A stretch of DNA of 64,000 nucleotides from Actinoplanes sp. DH11 (GCF_020873875.1 NZ_JAHWGU010000006.1:248001-312000), one strand, 5' to 3'. Shown: positions 50,702-58,713, numbered from the stretch's first letter. Numbers and translations: made by a program. The notes: a model not told the origin generated them from the sequence alone.

Positions 50702-50820
50702 GTCGAGGGGGTGCGGTGGTCGAGGGGGTGTGGCGGTCGAGGGGGTGTGGCGGTCGAGGGGGTGTGGCGGTCGAGGGGGTGTGGCGGTCGAGGGGGTGTG
50801 GCGGTCGAGGGGTGTGGATG
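50702..50820. repeat. 17 bp G-rich tandem repeat, seven copies
   Basis: GTCGAGGGGGTGTGGCG repeated with starts at 50702, 50719, 50736, 50753, 50770, 50787 and 50804; the inner copies are identical. Strand-asymmetric (G-rich plus strand). Together with copy C of the palindromic repeat it fills the 606 bp gap 50313-50918, which holds no gene; the SnoaL-like gene starts about 100 bp later. Confidence 0.93.
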
Positions 50821-50918
50821 TCGGCGGCCTTCGGGGCGGCACGATCGTCGATACACTTGGCGCTCCCGGTGGGTGGCCGCCGGGGTGACGGTGCGGCCGA
50901 TCATGGTGAGGAGTGCCC

Positions 50919-51455
50919 GTGGAGGAGCTGTTGCCGGCGGTGGACAGGTGGCGTGCCGCCGGGGAGGCGCGGGACGCGGCCGGTGCGGTGGCGGCGCTCA
51001 GTGCGGACGTGGTGCTGTTCTCGCCGATCACCGAGCAGTTCGCCTTCCGGGGCCGGGAGCAGGTGCGCGACCTGCTGGAGGTGGCGCTGGCCGCGATCGA
51101 CGAGATCACTTACACGGATCAGGTCGCCGAGGGGCGTACGGTTGCGTTGTTCTATCGGGCCCGCGTCGGCGGCACCCCGCTCCATGAGGCGCAGCGGCTG
51201 CGGCTGGACGCGGACGGCCTGATCACCGAGATCACGCTCTACATCCGGCCGCTGCCGGCGTTGACCCGGCTGATGACCCGGCTCGGTCCGGAGCTGGCCC
51301 GACGCAACGGGCAACCGGCTCTCGCCCGGCTCATCCCGGTCGCCGGCGGCATGTTGCACGCCATGGCAGACAGCGGCGACCGCACCATGATGCCGCGAGC
51401 CGCACCACGCCCCCGGGAAGCCGGCCAGCCGGGCCCGCCGCCGGGCGACCGATGA
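50919..51455 (+). CDS. SnoaL/NTF2-like protein
   Basis: A 178-residue NTF2-like protein: VEELLPAVDRWRAAGEARDA, VVLFSPITEQFAFRGREQVR and LHEAQRLRLDADGLITEITL follow the SnoaL pattern, with a C-terminal basic/proline extension of ~50 residues. GAGGAG at 50908-50913, 5 nt before GTG 50919, sets the start; GTG 50913 overlaps that site. The stop overlaps the ATG of the next gene (ATGA), so the two are cotranscribed. Function unknown. Confidence 0.8.
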   Translation: MEELLPAVDRWRAAGEARDAAGAVAALSADVVLFSPITEQFAFRGREQVRDLLEVALAAIDEITYTDQVAEGRTVALFYRARVGGTPLHEAQRLRLDADGLITEITLYIRPLPALTRLMTRLGPELARRNGQPALARLIPVAGGMLHAMADSGDRTMMPRAAPRPREAGQPGPPPGDR

Positions 51456-51916
51456 CGGCCGCCGACCCGATCCTCACGCGTATCGCTGAGGGTGTCGACC
51501 TGCACCACCGCCGGGGTGAGCGGGAACCGGCCCGCCTGCTCTTCGCGGAGATCTGGGACGAGATCGGCGGCGATCAGGGCGATCCGCTGCACGTCAGCGT
51601 CCTCGCGCACGCGATGGCCGACGTGCAGGACGACCCGCGCGAGGAGCTGGTCTGGGATCTGCGGGCGTTGACGGCCGCCGGGTCGCTCACGGACGAGCGG
51701 CTGGCGGCGGCCGGGACGGCGATGCCGGTGCGTGCCCTTTTCCCGTCGCTGCACCTGAACCTATGCGATTGCTACCGCAAGCTGGGCGACCTGGACCGGG
51801 CACGCGAGCATCTGCGGCTGGCGGAGGCGGGGATGGGCGCGCTCGGCGACGACGAGTACGGGCGGCTGATCAGAAACGGCCTGGAACACATCGCGCGGGA
51901 ACTGGCCGGCGGATGA
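51452..51916 (+). CDS. TPR-like helical protein, paralogue of the gene at 8510-8926
   Basis: A 154-residue helical protein: MTAADPILTRIAEGVDLHHR, GEREPARLLFAEIWDEIGGD, AHAMADVQDDPREELVWDLR and LFPSLHLNLCDCYRKLGDLD, ending with RAREHLRLAEAGMG. The QDDP motif and the spacing of helices match the 8.5 kb protein. Coupled to the SnoaL-like gene; role unknown. Confidence 0.78.
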   Translation: MTAADPILTRIAEGVDLHHRRGEREPARLLFAEIWDEIGGDQGDPLHVSVLAHAMADVQDDPREELVWDLRALTAAGSLTDERLAAAGTAMPVRALFPSLHLNLCDCYRKLGDLDRAREHLRLAEAGMGALGDDEYGRLIRNGLEHIARELAGG

Positions 51917-51950
51917 CAACGGCCGGCAAAGGACGATGGCCGGCAAAGGA

Positions 51951-51985
51951 CGATGGGGGTACGGCCGACGGCCGTACCCCCATCG
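51951..51985. terminator. bidirectional hairpin terminator
   Basis: CGATGGGGGTACGGCC and its exact complement, 16 bp stem with loop GAC, between two convergent genes and followed by TTT on the plus strand. Just upstream a 17 bp direct repeat (GGCCGGCAAAGGACGAT) occurs twice in tandem (51921-51954). Confidence 0.85.
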
Positions 51986-51995
51986 TTTCAGACTG

Positions 51996-53099
51996 TCAGC
52001 AGGACAGGTTGCCGCCAGGGCTGACACCCAGGATGCCGGCGAACCGGTTGTAGGCGTTGATCCGGCTCTGCACCTGGGCGGGGTTGCCGCCGTTGCACTC
52101 GAGCGAGCCGTTGATGCTGCGGATCGTCTCGCCGAAGCCGCGGCTGTTGACCATGGCGTCGTGCGGGGTCATCGTGCCCGGGCCGCGCTGGGTCATCCAG
52201 TACCAGACGGCGGTCTGGTAGGCGACCGACGCCTCGTTCTTGACCCGGTCCGGGTTGTTCAGCAGGTCGATGCCGAGCGCGTCGCCGGCCGCCTTGTAGT
52301 TGAAGTTCCAGCTCAGCTGGATCGGCCCGCGGCCGTGGTAGGCGCTCTGGCCGGCCGGGCAGCCGTACGGCTGGTTGCGGTCGCAGTAGAGCGGCCAGTT
52401 CGCCTGGTTGATCTCCTCGACGTAGACCAGACCGCCGGACTCGTGGTTGATGTTCGCGAGGAAGGCCGCGGCCTCCTGCTTGCGGACCGTGTCGCTGCCG
52501 GTGCTGGTGAACGCCGGGAACTTCTTGATCGCGTCGATCAGGCCGCTGTACGAGTAGAAGCCGATCCGGTTCGGGAACATCTGGTTGAACTGGGCCTCAC
52601 TGACCGGGAAGCCGGTCGTGTTGCCGGGCGGGGGAGTGGTGGTGCCACCGCCGCCGGTGCAGGTGTGCGGCGACCAGTACCAGGTGCTGACGACCGGGTC
52701 GTAGCCCGGGTTCTCGTTCGTCGCCCGGTAGTACTGCCCGTTGGTGTAGCGCACGATCGAGCCGGCCGCGTAGAACTTCCCGGCCACCCAGTTCGGGTGG
52801 TCGCAGGTGGTGCCGCCGGCCGGCGGCGGGTTCGTGGTGCCGCCACCGCAGGCGCCGTTGTCGGCCCAGACGCCGGTGCCGGCGGTGCTGGGCGCCTCAC
52901 CCTGGGTCCACCACTTGGCGGTCCAGTTGCGGCCGTTGTACGACGCGCGCTGGTTGCCCGTGTAGACAGCCGAGTTGTTGTACGCGGCGACGCAGGCCTC
53001 GGCGGCGTTCGAGGCGGTCATGGGCAGGATCGCCGCGGCGGCACCGGCCACGGCGACGCTCACTGCGGCCAGGATCGAGAGGAGCCGTTTTCTGGGCAT
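51996..53099 (-). CDS. secreted GH19 chitinase with N-terminal carbohydrate-binding modules
   Basis: A 367-residue exported chitinase. Signal peptide MPRKRLLSILAAVSVAVAGA with cleavage near SNAAEA. Two short aromatic-rich CBM5/12-like modules (CVAAYNNSAVYTGNQRASYN with WTAKWWTQGE, and HPNWVAGKFYAAGSIVRYTN) joined by Gly/Thr/Pro linkers. GH19 domain (~165-367): FLANINHESGGLVYVEEIN (catalytic Glu), YHGRGPIQLSWNFNYKAAG, MVNSRGFGETIRSING and the C-terminal Cys. It degrades chitin of fungi or arthropods. Its 5' UTR holds a short hairpin; no clear DasR site was found. Confidence 0.92.
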   Translation of the reverse strand: MPRKRLLSILAAVSVAVAGAAAAILPMTASNAAEACVAAYNNSAVYTGNQRASYNGRNWTAKWWTQGEAPSTAGTGVWADNGACGGGTTNPPPAGGTTCDHPNWVAGKFYAAGSIVRYTNGQYYRATNENPGYDPVVSTWYWSPHTCTGGGGTTTPPPGNTTGFPVSEAQFNQMFPNRIGFYSYSGLIDAIKKFPAFTSTGSDTVRKQEAAAFLANINHESGGLVYVEEINQANWPLYCDRNQPYGCPAGQSAYHGRGPIQLSWNFNYKAAGDALGIDLLNNPDRVKNEASVAYQTAVWYWMTQRGPGTMTPHDAMVNSRGFGETIRSINGSLECNGGNPAQVQSRINAYNRFAGILGVSPGGNLSC

Positions 53100-53111
53100 G
53101 ATTCACCTTCC

Positions 53112-53129
53112 GTACGTCGGGGGACGTAC
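53112..53129 (-). promoter_or_regulatory. short hairpin in the chitinase 5' region
   Basis: GTACGTC-GGGG-GACGTAC (plus strand), a 7 bp perfect stem 13 bp before the ATG. Further upstream on the minus strand TTGACT and TAGTTG, about 17 bp apart, may be the promoter. Confidence 0.35.
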
Positions 53130-53266
53130 TGGTGCGAGGGGGATCAGAGGTACATCGACTCAACTAGATGCCGATGGCCGGAGTCAAGATATCTGTAAAG
53201 AAACTTCAGGGATAAGCGGGGTCACGCGATCAAGCGCGCCCGCTGGCGGTTGCCTATCCTCGAAGG

Positions 53267-53752
53267 GTGTTTCCCGATGATCGCTGGAATGCTCGCGACC
53301 GCCACCTCCACGAGCGTGAGCGGGAACTCGACGTGCGCGAACGGCTGTTGGAGGCCCGGGAGCGGCGGCTGGTGAGCGTGGAGGCCGAGTTGGCCGCCCG
53401 CACGCACGCGCTCGACGAACGGGAACGACTCCTGGCCGCCCGCGAGGTCGCCGCCGAGGAACGCGAGCACCTGGCCGACGAACGCGAGGCGATCGCCGAC
53501 AGCCGCGAGCAACACGCCCTGGCCCGGGAGCGCAGCCTCGACGAACGGGCGCTCGCGGGCTCCCCGGAGCGGCCGGACCCGGCCGCCCGGATCACCGAGG
53601 CCTTCGCCCGCGAGGTGTCGCGGCTGGAGCGCAGCGACGCGTTCCTGAAACGGTCCCGCGAGGCCGTCGAGCGCGCGCAGTCCCGCCTGGAAAGCCTGCG
53701 CCAGGCGAACTCCGCACGGCCCGGCGACGACGGCCCGGAGCAGGAGCGGTAG
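53267..53752 (+). CDS. coiled-coil protein, unknown function
   Basis: A 161-residue, very charged protein dominated by continuous coiled coil: heptads of Arg/Glu/Leu such as HERERELDVRERLLEARERR, LDERERLLAAREVAAEEREH and ALARERSLDERA. A short break (GSPERPDPAAR) precedes a second helix (FLKRSREAVERAQSRLESL). No enzymatic or membrane motif. TATCCT ends 6 nt before the GTG, so probably leaderless. Likely structural or partner-binding; nothing nearby identifies a partner. Confidence 0.75.
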   Translation: MFPDDRWNARDRHLHERERELDVRERLLEARERRLVSVEAELAARTHALDERERLLAAREVAAEEREHLADEREAIADSREQHALARERSLDERALAGSPERPDPAARITEAFAREVSRLERSDAFLKRSREAVERAQSRLESLRQANSARPGDDGPEQER

Positions 53753-53845
53753 GGGCAGCACCACCATCGCGGGTAGGGCGGTCCGCCGGTGGATCGGGTA
53801 GGCAGCGTCAGCGACCGCGCCGGAAATCCTGGACATGATCGATGC

Positions 53846-55129
53846 ATGACGACGAAAGCTGACGCCAAGGACAAGACCCGCTCGCTCGGGATGGCAGCCG
53901 TCGCGCTGGCCACGGCGGCGGCCGTGGCCGTGCCCGGTGCCGCCTACGCCACGACCACCCCGCACCACGCCACCCCGCACGACGTCACCATGCGTGAGGT
54001 CGCCCGGCACGTGATGCAGAGCGGTGCACCGGGATACATCGCGCGGATCGACAACGGACATCGGGTGAGCACGACCGTCGCCGGGTACGCGGACACCGCC
54101 ACCGGCCGCCGCTACACCGGGCGCGAGCAGTTCGAGATCGGCAGCAACACGAAGACGATGACGGCGGTGCTGGTCCTGCAACTGGTGGACGCGGGCCGGA
54201 TCCGGCTCGACGCACCCGTGTCGGCGTACCTGTCCGGTGTCGTGCCGAACGGCCGGGCCATCACCGTGCGGATGCTGCTGAACCACACCAGCGGGCTGTT
54301 CAGCTACACCAGTGACCCGGACTTCTTCACCGCGATGGAGAAGGACCCGCAGCACGTTCACACCAATCAGGAACTGCTCGACGTGGCGTTCCGGCACGAC
54401 CCGGACTTCGCCCCCGGCCAGGGCTGGAACTACTCGAACACCAACTACATCCTGGCCGGGATGATCCTGGAGAAGCTGACCGGCAAGGGCATGGCGACAC
54501 TCGTACGGGAACGCATCGCCCGTCCGCTCGGACTGTCGCGCACCTACTACGCCGACCCGCGGGCGACGAACACGGGCCCCGGCTACGCACACGGGTACGC
54601 GACCAACTTCGGTCAGCAGCCCTTGACCTACACCGACGTCTCGGACCGGCCGCTGGGTGGCTGGGCGGGCGCCGCCGGAGCCGTCATCTCCACGCAGAGT
54701 GACCTGTCCCGGTTCTTCTCCGCCGTCCTGAGCGCGAAGCTGTTCTCCCGGCAACAGCTCACCGAGATGCGGACCACCGTGGAGGTGCCGGCGGAGTTCG
54801 GGATCAAAGGTGGCTACGGGCTGGGCCTGTTCCGCAAGGACTCGCCCTGCGGCACGGTGTGGGGCCACGGCGGTGACACCCTCGGGCACCACAGCACCGC
54901 CCTGACGACCGGGGACGGCCGGCGGACCGCGGTCAGCGACACCAACCTGGAGCCCAGCGACACCGAGCTCAGCGCGGGGGCGAACCGCTACTACCAGGTC
55001 GCCGTCGCCGCCGAGGACGTGACGGTCTGCGAGATGCTCGGCAAGCCGGTCCCGGCCGCCGTGACCGAGGCCCTGCGCGGCACCGCCGCCACCGCCCCGG
55101 CGAAAAACCTCAGCTCCGCGTCGTCGTAG
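53846..55129 (+). CDS. secreted serine hydrolase, class C beta-lactamase / D-Ala-D-Ala carboxypeptidase family (S12)
   Basis: A 427-residue exported serine hydrolase. Signal peptide after a charged N terminus (SLGMAAVALATAAAVAVPGA, cleavage near AYA-TT). Active-site motifs: SNTK (SxxK, ~residue 103), YSN (YxN) in GWNYSNTNYILAG, and HGG in VWGHGGDTLG. Also RMLLNHTSGL, typical of the family. Probably a peptidoglycan carboxypeptidase or esterase rather than a true beta-lactamase. MTTKADAKDK is the first convincing start; the ORF extends upstream without support. Confidence 0.9.
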   Translation: MTTKADAKDKTRSLGMAAVALATAAAVAVPGAAYATTTPHHATPHDVTMREVARHVMQSGAPGYIARIDNGHRVSTTVAGYADTATGRRYTGREQFEIGSNTKTMTAVLVLQLVDAGRIRLDAPVSAYLSGVVPNGRAITVRMLLNHTSGLFSYTSDPDFFTAMEKDPQHVHTNQELLDVAFRHDPDFAPGQGWNYSNTNYILAGMILEKLTGKGMATLVRERIARPLGLSRTYYADPRATNTGPGYAHGYATNFGQQPLTYTDVSDRPLGGWAGAAGAVISTQSDLSRFFSAVLSAKLFSRQQLTEMRTTVEVPAEFGIKGGYGLGLFRKDSPCGTVWGHGGDTLGHHSTALTTGDGRRTAVSDTNLEPSDTELSAGANRYYQVAVAAEDVTVCEMLGKPVPAAVTEALRGTAATAPAKNLSSASS

Positions 55130-55202
55130 CCGGCAGTGCACCTCTACCACCGCCGGGACGAGCCAAGTGCTCGTCCCGGCGGTTCGAGTGGGGAGAGCGA
55201 CG

Positions 55203-55675
55203 ATGTCAGTAGTGACCTCGGACCGGGGCACCGGGACGCCGCCCTGGCAGCCGGGCGACGCGGACCTGGCCGAGGTCGAGCGTTCCGGTCACACGCGACC
55301 GACCGGCTCGCGGTGGAGATCACCGAACACACCCAGGTCGAGGACTACGCGCGGCCGACCGAGGTCCTGCGGCCGCTGCGCCGGGCCGGCATCCGGCTCA
55401 GCGTCGACGACGCCGGCGCGGGTTACGCCAGCTTCCGGCACATCCTGCGTCTGCGGCCGGGCATCATCAAACTCGACATCGGCCTGGTCCGCGCCATCGG
55501 CACCGACCCGGTGAAGGCGGCCCTGGCGCGTTCCATCGAGGACTTCGCCCGCCAGGTCGACGCCCGGCTGGCGGCCGAGGGCATCGAGACCGGCGCCGAA
55601 CTCGCCTGCCTGGCCGAGATCGGTGTCGCGTACGGCCAGGGTTTTCACCTCGCCCGGCCCGCCGACCTGCCCTGA
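55203..55675 (+). pseudogene. internally deleted, frameshifted EAL-domain (c-di-GMP phosphodiesterase) gene
   Basis: A good start (GGGGAGAG before ATG 55203) opens MSVVTSDRGTGTPPWQPGDA...LAEVERS, resembling the N terminus ahead of an EAL domain. Around 55285-55305 the reading shifts by -1 and homology jumps to the second half of an EAL domain: RLAVEITEHTQVEDY, LSVDDAGAGYASFRHILRL, IIKLDIGLVRAIG, LAAEGIETGAELA and GQGFHLARP, to the stop at 55675. The EAL motif itself and roughly the first 100 residues of the domain are missing. The product cannot be an active phosphodiesterase. A longer ORF in the EAL frame (from 55136) has no plausible start. Confidence 0.7.
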
Positions 55676-55950
55676 CCCGCCGCAGCCGGTGCCGGGTCCG
55701 CCGCCCGCCGATCCGGTGCGCCGTTTCGCCAGGGCCTGCCGTGCCGCCACCAGCTGCCGCGCGGACGCACACGCCCGTGCGGCCCGCCGCCGCAGCCGGC
55801 GGGCGTTCGCGCACAGCCGGCTCGAGGTCGCCAACACCTCCCGGTGTTCCATCGGTGCTCGCATCCCAGGTCCGCCTCCCGTCGGGAGGTGCCGCATTCC
55901 CGGTCCGGCGTGGTCTATTCGGCCCGCGCGGGCCGAGACACCGAGAAGGG
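55676..55950. other. gap with one weak minus-strand ORF
   Basis: 275 bp between the EAL remnant and the esterase gene. A minus-strand ORF from ATG 55864 (MRAPMEHREVLATSSRLCAN, GGAGG 10 nt upstream) is Arg/Ala-rich (ARRLRRRAARACASARQLV), but runs on antisense through the EAL remnant to 55289, so it may be a shadow. CCTCCCG-T-CGGGAGG (55875-55889) is a perfect palindrome in its leader. Confidence 0.3.
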
Positions 55951-57210
55951 TCAGGGCCGGGACACCGGCGGCCACCACTGCGGTCCCTCGGCGGCGTCCT
56001 TGACGAACACGACCGCGTCGATGCCGGACAACTCGGCCGGGTCCAGCGGGGTGTACCCGAACCACGGCGACACCCGGGTGGTGAGATCGGCGGCGGGCAG
56101 CGACCGGGCGGGTACGACGCAGGTGTCGTCCGGCAGCCCGTACAGCAGGCTCTCGATGGTCCCCGGTTCCGGCTCCGGCACGCCGCGATGGTGCAGCGTG
56201 CCCACGGCGCCGGCGAGGAACCCGTAGGTCACGCCCGGCCGGGCCGCCACGATCGCGCCGGCACTCCACCACGGCACCGGGTCGCCACCCAGTCGCATCG
56301 AACTGCGCCGCCGTTGCAGATGGGCGTTGTTCGCGTGCGCCAGGACGAGCCCGCGTCCGGTGAGCGCCAGCAGGTTCGCCGCCATCATCGCGGCCCGGGT
56401 GCCCAGCACCCCGGCCAGCCGCGACGGCGACGTGTCGGCCATCCAGTGGTGGTAGCGCAGCAGCCCGGCGGCGGTGCGCCCGTGCAGCCGCGCCAGTTCG
56501 GCGCTGCCGGTCAGCTCGGCGTTCTCCGCCGGGTCAGAGGTCTCCGCCGGCGAGGCGTTGCCGGTCAGGCCCGGTCGCTGCGAGGCGAGCAGAGCGACGA
56601 GGTCGTCGGTGATCAGGCGAAGGCGCAGAGCTTCCGGCGTACGGCCGACCGACCGACCCGGATTTCTCATCGCCTCCGGGTCGGTCCACCGTTCGTCGTC
56701 GCCGAGCAGTCCGTCCAGGATTTCCGCGGAACAGGGCAGCAGGCCGGCGTCGATCCGCCCGGCGAGGTAGTCGTGCAGCGCCGTCAGGGCCTGCCGCGGG
56801 CTCGCCGCGCTCATCGTCTCCAGTGGACCGTCGAACCCGGCGAACCGGACCCGCTCGGCGGCCGGCCGGTTCTGGTTGTGTGCGCGCATCCAGCGCACCA
56901 GGTCCCGGTTGGCCGGCGACGCACCGAACCCGTGGCTGAACCCGCGCGCCATGACGTCGTCGAGCGTCCCGGCACCCGACGTGACGTAGTCGTCTACGAT
57001 CAGCCCGCGCAGGCAGTCACTCTCCAGCGCGATCGTCCGGTAACCGGCCCGCTCGACCAACTGCCGGAACAGCGTGTTGCGCACCGCGAGCAGCGAGTCC
57101 TCGCCGTGGGCGGGTTCACCGAGCGTGAGCAGGCGTGGCGGCTCCGGGAACAGCCGCAGGACCGGGTCGGCGTCGGCGGGACGGGTGATGTCCAGGATCT
57201 CAGGAGTCAT
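55951..57210 (-). CDS. erythromycin esterase-like protein
   Basis: A 419-residue protein of the erythromycin esterase (Ere)/succinoglycan-biosynthesis-like family, hydrolases acting on macrolide lactones or other esters. Family motifs: LLTLGEPAHGEDSLLAVRNT near residue 30 (GExxHG, catalytic His/Glu), YRTIALESDC, FSHGFGASPANRDLVRWMRA, HNQNRPAAERVRFAGFDG, and LVLAHANNAHLQR (conserved His). MTPEILDITRP is taken as start because TACGGT stands 7 nt upstream and the sequence before it belongs to an upstream element duplicated before the next gene. Most environmental homologues do not confer resistance. Confidence 0.87.
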   Translation of the reverse strand: MTPEILDITRPADADPVLRLFPEPPRLLTLGEPAHGEDSLLAVRNTLFRQLVERAGYRTIALESDCLRGLIVDDYVTSGAGTLDDVMARGFSHGFGASPANRDLVRWMRAHNQNRPAAERVRFAGFDGPLETMSAASPRQALTALHDYLAGRIDAGLLPCSAEILDGLLGDDERWTDPEAMRNPGRSVGRTPEALRLRLITDDLVALLASQRPGLTGNASPAETSDPAENAELTGSAELARLHGRTAAGLLRYHHWMADTSPSRLAGVLGTRAAMMAANLLALTGRGLVLAHANNAHLQRRRSSMRLGGDPVPWWSAGAIVAARPGVTYGFLAGAVGTLHHRGVPEPEPGTIESLLYGLPDDTCVVPARSLPAADLTTRVSPWFGYTPLDPAELSGIDAVVFVKDAAEGPQWWPPVSRP

Positions 57211-57286
57211 CCTGTTGACCGTATCGTTGAAACGGCGATGCAAACCTGGGCGCCATCAGCGCAGGTGGGCGAGGCGAAACCCTCAA
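57211..57286 (-). promoter_or_regulatory. upstream element 1 (esterase gene), paralogous to element 2
   Basis: About 75 bp directly before the esterase start, matching the element at 57881-57958. Minus-strand features in both: TTGAGGGT near the far end, CACCTGCG or GACCTGCG in the middle, CGCCGTTTCAACGATA-like, then a -10 hexamer (here TACGGT) 7 nt from the start codon. Suggests a duplicated leaderless promoter with a shared binding site. Confidence 0.55.
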
Positions 57287-57325
57287 ACGCCCCCGCATCG
57301 TCTGCTGCGGTACGCGAACCGCTGA

Positions 57326-57880
57326 TCAGCCTGCGTCCGGTCGCCGCAGGGCCGCGTCGAGGTCGCGGAGCAGTTCGCCGGCGCGACCGCGCCCGCCCGG
57401 CGGCTCCGGGTACCGCTTCAGCACGTCCACCAGCACCGGGCCGGCGAGGTCGCGCGCCCGCACGATCCAGGCGGCACCTGCCGCGCGGTCGCCGCCCGCG
57501 TCGAGTTCGAACGCCGCGGCCGTGTGGGCTGCCGCCCCCAGGATGTGCAACACCTGGGTGGACTTGGCCAGCGGATGCAGGAACGCCGCGCTCGCCGCCG
57601 CGACGGCGGCCCGGGCGGCCTCGCTCGCCGCGGCCTGACCGGCGTCGCGGGTTTCCTGGTACGCGCGCTGCGCCGCCCACGCGCAGTCCCGGATCACCTT
57701 GGTCCGGGGTGCGCCGGCGGCGAACGCGCGCGCCGCCCGCACCGCGTCGTTCGGGCGCCGGTCGTCAGCCCGTACCCTCTCGAAGATCTTCAAGGCGGGC
57801 TCGGCGCAGTCGGCCGCGTAGCCGGCCACGGCGCGCAGGTCAGCCGTGCTCAGGTCGATGGGTGCGTTGTCGTCGGCCAC
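57326..57880 (-). CDS. putative immunity protein (Imm5-like family)
   Basis: A 184-residue helical protein of the actinobacterial family annotated 'putative immunity protein' (matched by eye): IDLSTADLRAVAGYAADCAE, ALKIFERVRADDRRPNDAVR, AARAFAAGAPRTKVIRDCAW and AAFLHPLAKSTQVLHILGAA are in family order. No cognate toxin gene is adjacent, so an immunity role is conjectural. GTG start directly follows upstream element 2, with TAGCGT 7 nt before it: a leaderless message is likely. Confidence 0.75.
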   Translation of the reverse strand: MADDNAPIDLSTADLRAVAGYAADCAEPALKIFERVRADDRRPNDAVRAARAFAAGAPRTKVIRDCAWAAQRAYQETRDAGQAAASEAARAAVAAASAAFLHPLAKSTQVLHILGAAAHTAAAFELDAGGDRAAGAAWIVRARDLAGPVLVDVLKRYPEPPGGRGRAGELLRDLDAALRRPDAG

Positions 57881-57958
57881 CCCGTCGACGCTATCGCTGA
57901 AACGCCGGTGGAGACTTCGGCGGCGCAGCCGCAGGTCAGCGGCGCGTGACCCTCAACA
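57881..57958 (-). promoter_or_regulatory. upstream element 2 (immunity-protein gene)
   Basis: Matches element 1 over ~75 bp: minus strand TTGAGGGTCACGC, CTGACCTGCGGC, GAAGTCTCCACCGGCGTTTC, then -10 TAGCGT 7 nt before the GTG. Substitutions are spread evenly, showing an old duplication under constraint or a widespread intergenic element. Confidence 0.55.
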
Positions 57959-57966
57959 GGCGAGGT

Positions 57967-58683
57967 TCAGAAGGCGCGGCCGGCGACATCCACGCGCTCG
58001 GCCCGGTCGAGGGCGGCCTTGAGCTCGGCGGCCGGGACGGGAGCGGCGGGGGCCTGCATCATCCGGCCGCCGGGGGTGTCCTGGTCGGCCAGGTAGAGGC
58101 GGGTGTACGCCGCCGCCTCCGGCTCGAAGCGCCAGCTCTGCGCCAGCGTGCCGGCGTCGACCGTGTCGTAGCCGAGCCGGTGGATCAGGGCCGCCGCGGC
58201 GGTCTTCGCGTCGGCGTCGTCCCCGGCGATGGGCAGCGCGGTGCGGTCGGGTGCGCCGGCGGGGCGGGCCAGCTGGGGGATGTGGTGGGCCAGGATGTTG
58301 TTGAACGCCTTCACCAGCCGGGCTCCCGCGAAGTGGCGGTGGACGAGCTCGCTGGTCGTGACCTTGTCGGCGTCCAGTTCGGCGATCCGGCCGTCGCGGT
58401 ACGGGTAGTAGTTGCTGGTGTCCAGCACGATCCGGTCGTCGAGCAGACCGGCCGGGATGGCCGTGTGCGCGGTCAGCGGCACGGACAGCAGGACGAGATC
58501 GCCGGCGTGGGCGGCCTGTTCGACGGTGCCCGCGGTGGCCTGCGGGCCCAATTCGGCGACGAGGCCGGCGAGGCTTTCCGGTCCGCGGGAGTTCGCCACC
58601 ACGACCGGGATGCCCGCCGCTGCCGCGAGGCGTGCGACGGCCGCGCCGATGTTTCCGCTGCCGATGATGCCGAGGGTGCCCAT
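57967..58683 (-). CDS. NADPH-dependent F420 reductase-like NAD(P)-binding protein
   Basis: A 238-residue Rossmann protein of the F420:NADP-oxidoreductase/YchF-like 'NADP oxidoreductase coenzyme F420-dependent' family. N-terminal MGTLGIIGSGNIGAAVARLA is the dinucleotide motif; VVVANSRGPESL positions NADP; LVLLSVPLTAH, DTSNYYPYRDG and LVKAFNNILAHHI are family hallmarks. Such proteins reduce flavin/F420 or unknown carbonyls. GGAAGCAGGAAC precedes ATG. Two CGGAGAC-type palindromes upstream place it under the adjacent TetR (inference). Confidence 0.85.
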   Translation of the reverse strand: MGTLGIIGSGNIGAAVARLAAAAGIPVVVANSRGPESLAGLVAELGPQATAGTVEQAAHAGDLVLLSVPLTAHTAIPAGLLDDRIVLDTSNYYPYRDGRIAELDADKVTTSELVHRHFAGARLVKAFNNILAHHIPQLARPAGAPDRTALPIAGDDADAKTAAAALIHRLGYDTVDAGTLAQSWRFEPEAAAYTRLYLADQDTPGGRMMQAPAAPVPAAELKAALDRAERVDVAGRAF

Positions 58684-58713
58684 GGCTGTTCCTGCTTCCG
58701 CGTCGGAAAACGT

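Noticed and set aside
50639..51187. Repeat-containing ORFs reading GVAVEGVWRSRGCGG-like peptides
   Set aside because: They arise from the 17 bp tandem repeat, overlap the SnoaL-like gene in another frame, and show no family homology.
53100..53266. DasR-type site before the chitinase gene
   Set aside because: No good match to the ACTGGTCTAGACCAGT-like consensus; only a short hairpin and weak promoter hexamers are present.
53846..55129. True beta-lactamase resistance gene
   Set aside because: SxxK, YxN and HxG motifs are shared by the whole S12 family, including carboxypeptidases and esterases; nothing points specifically to beta-lactam hydrolysis.
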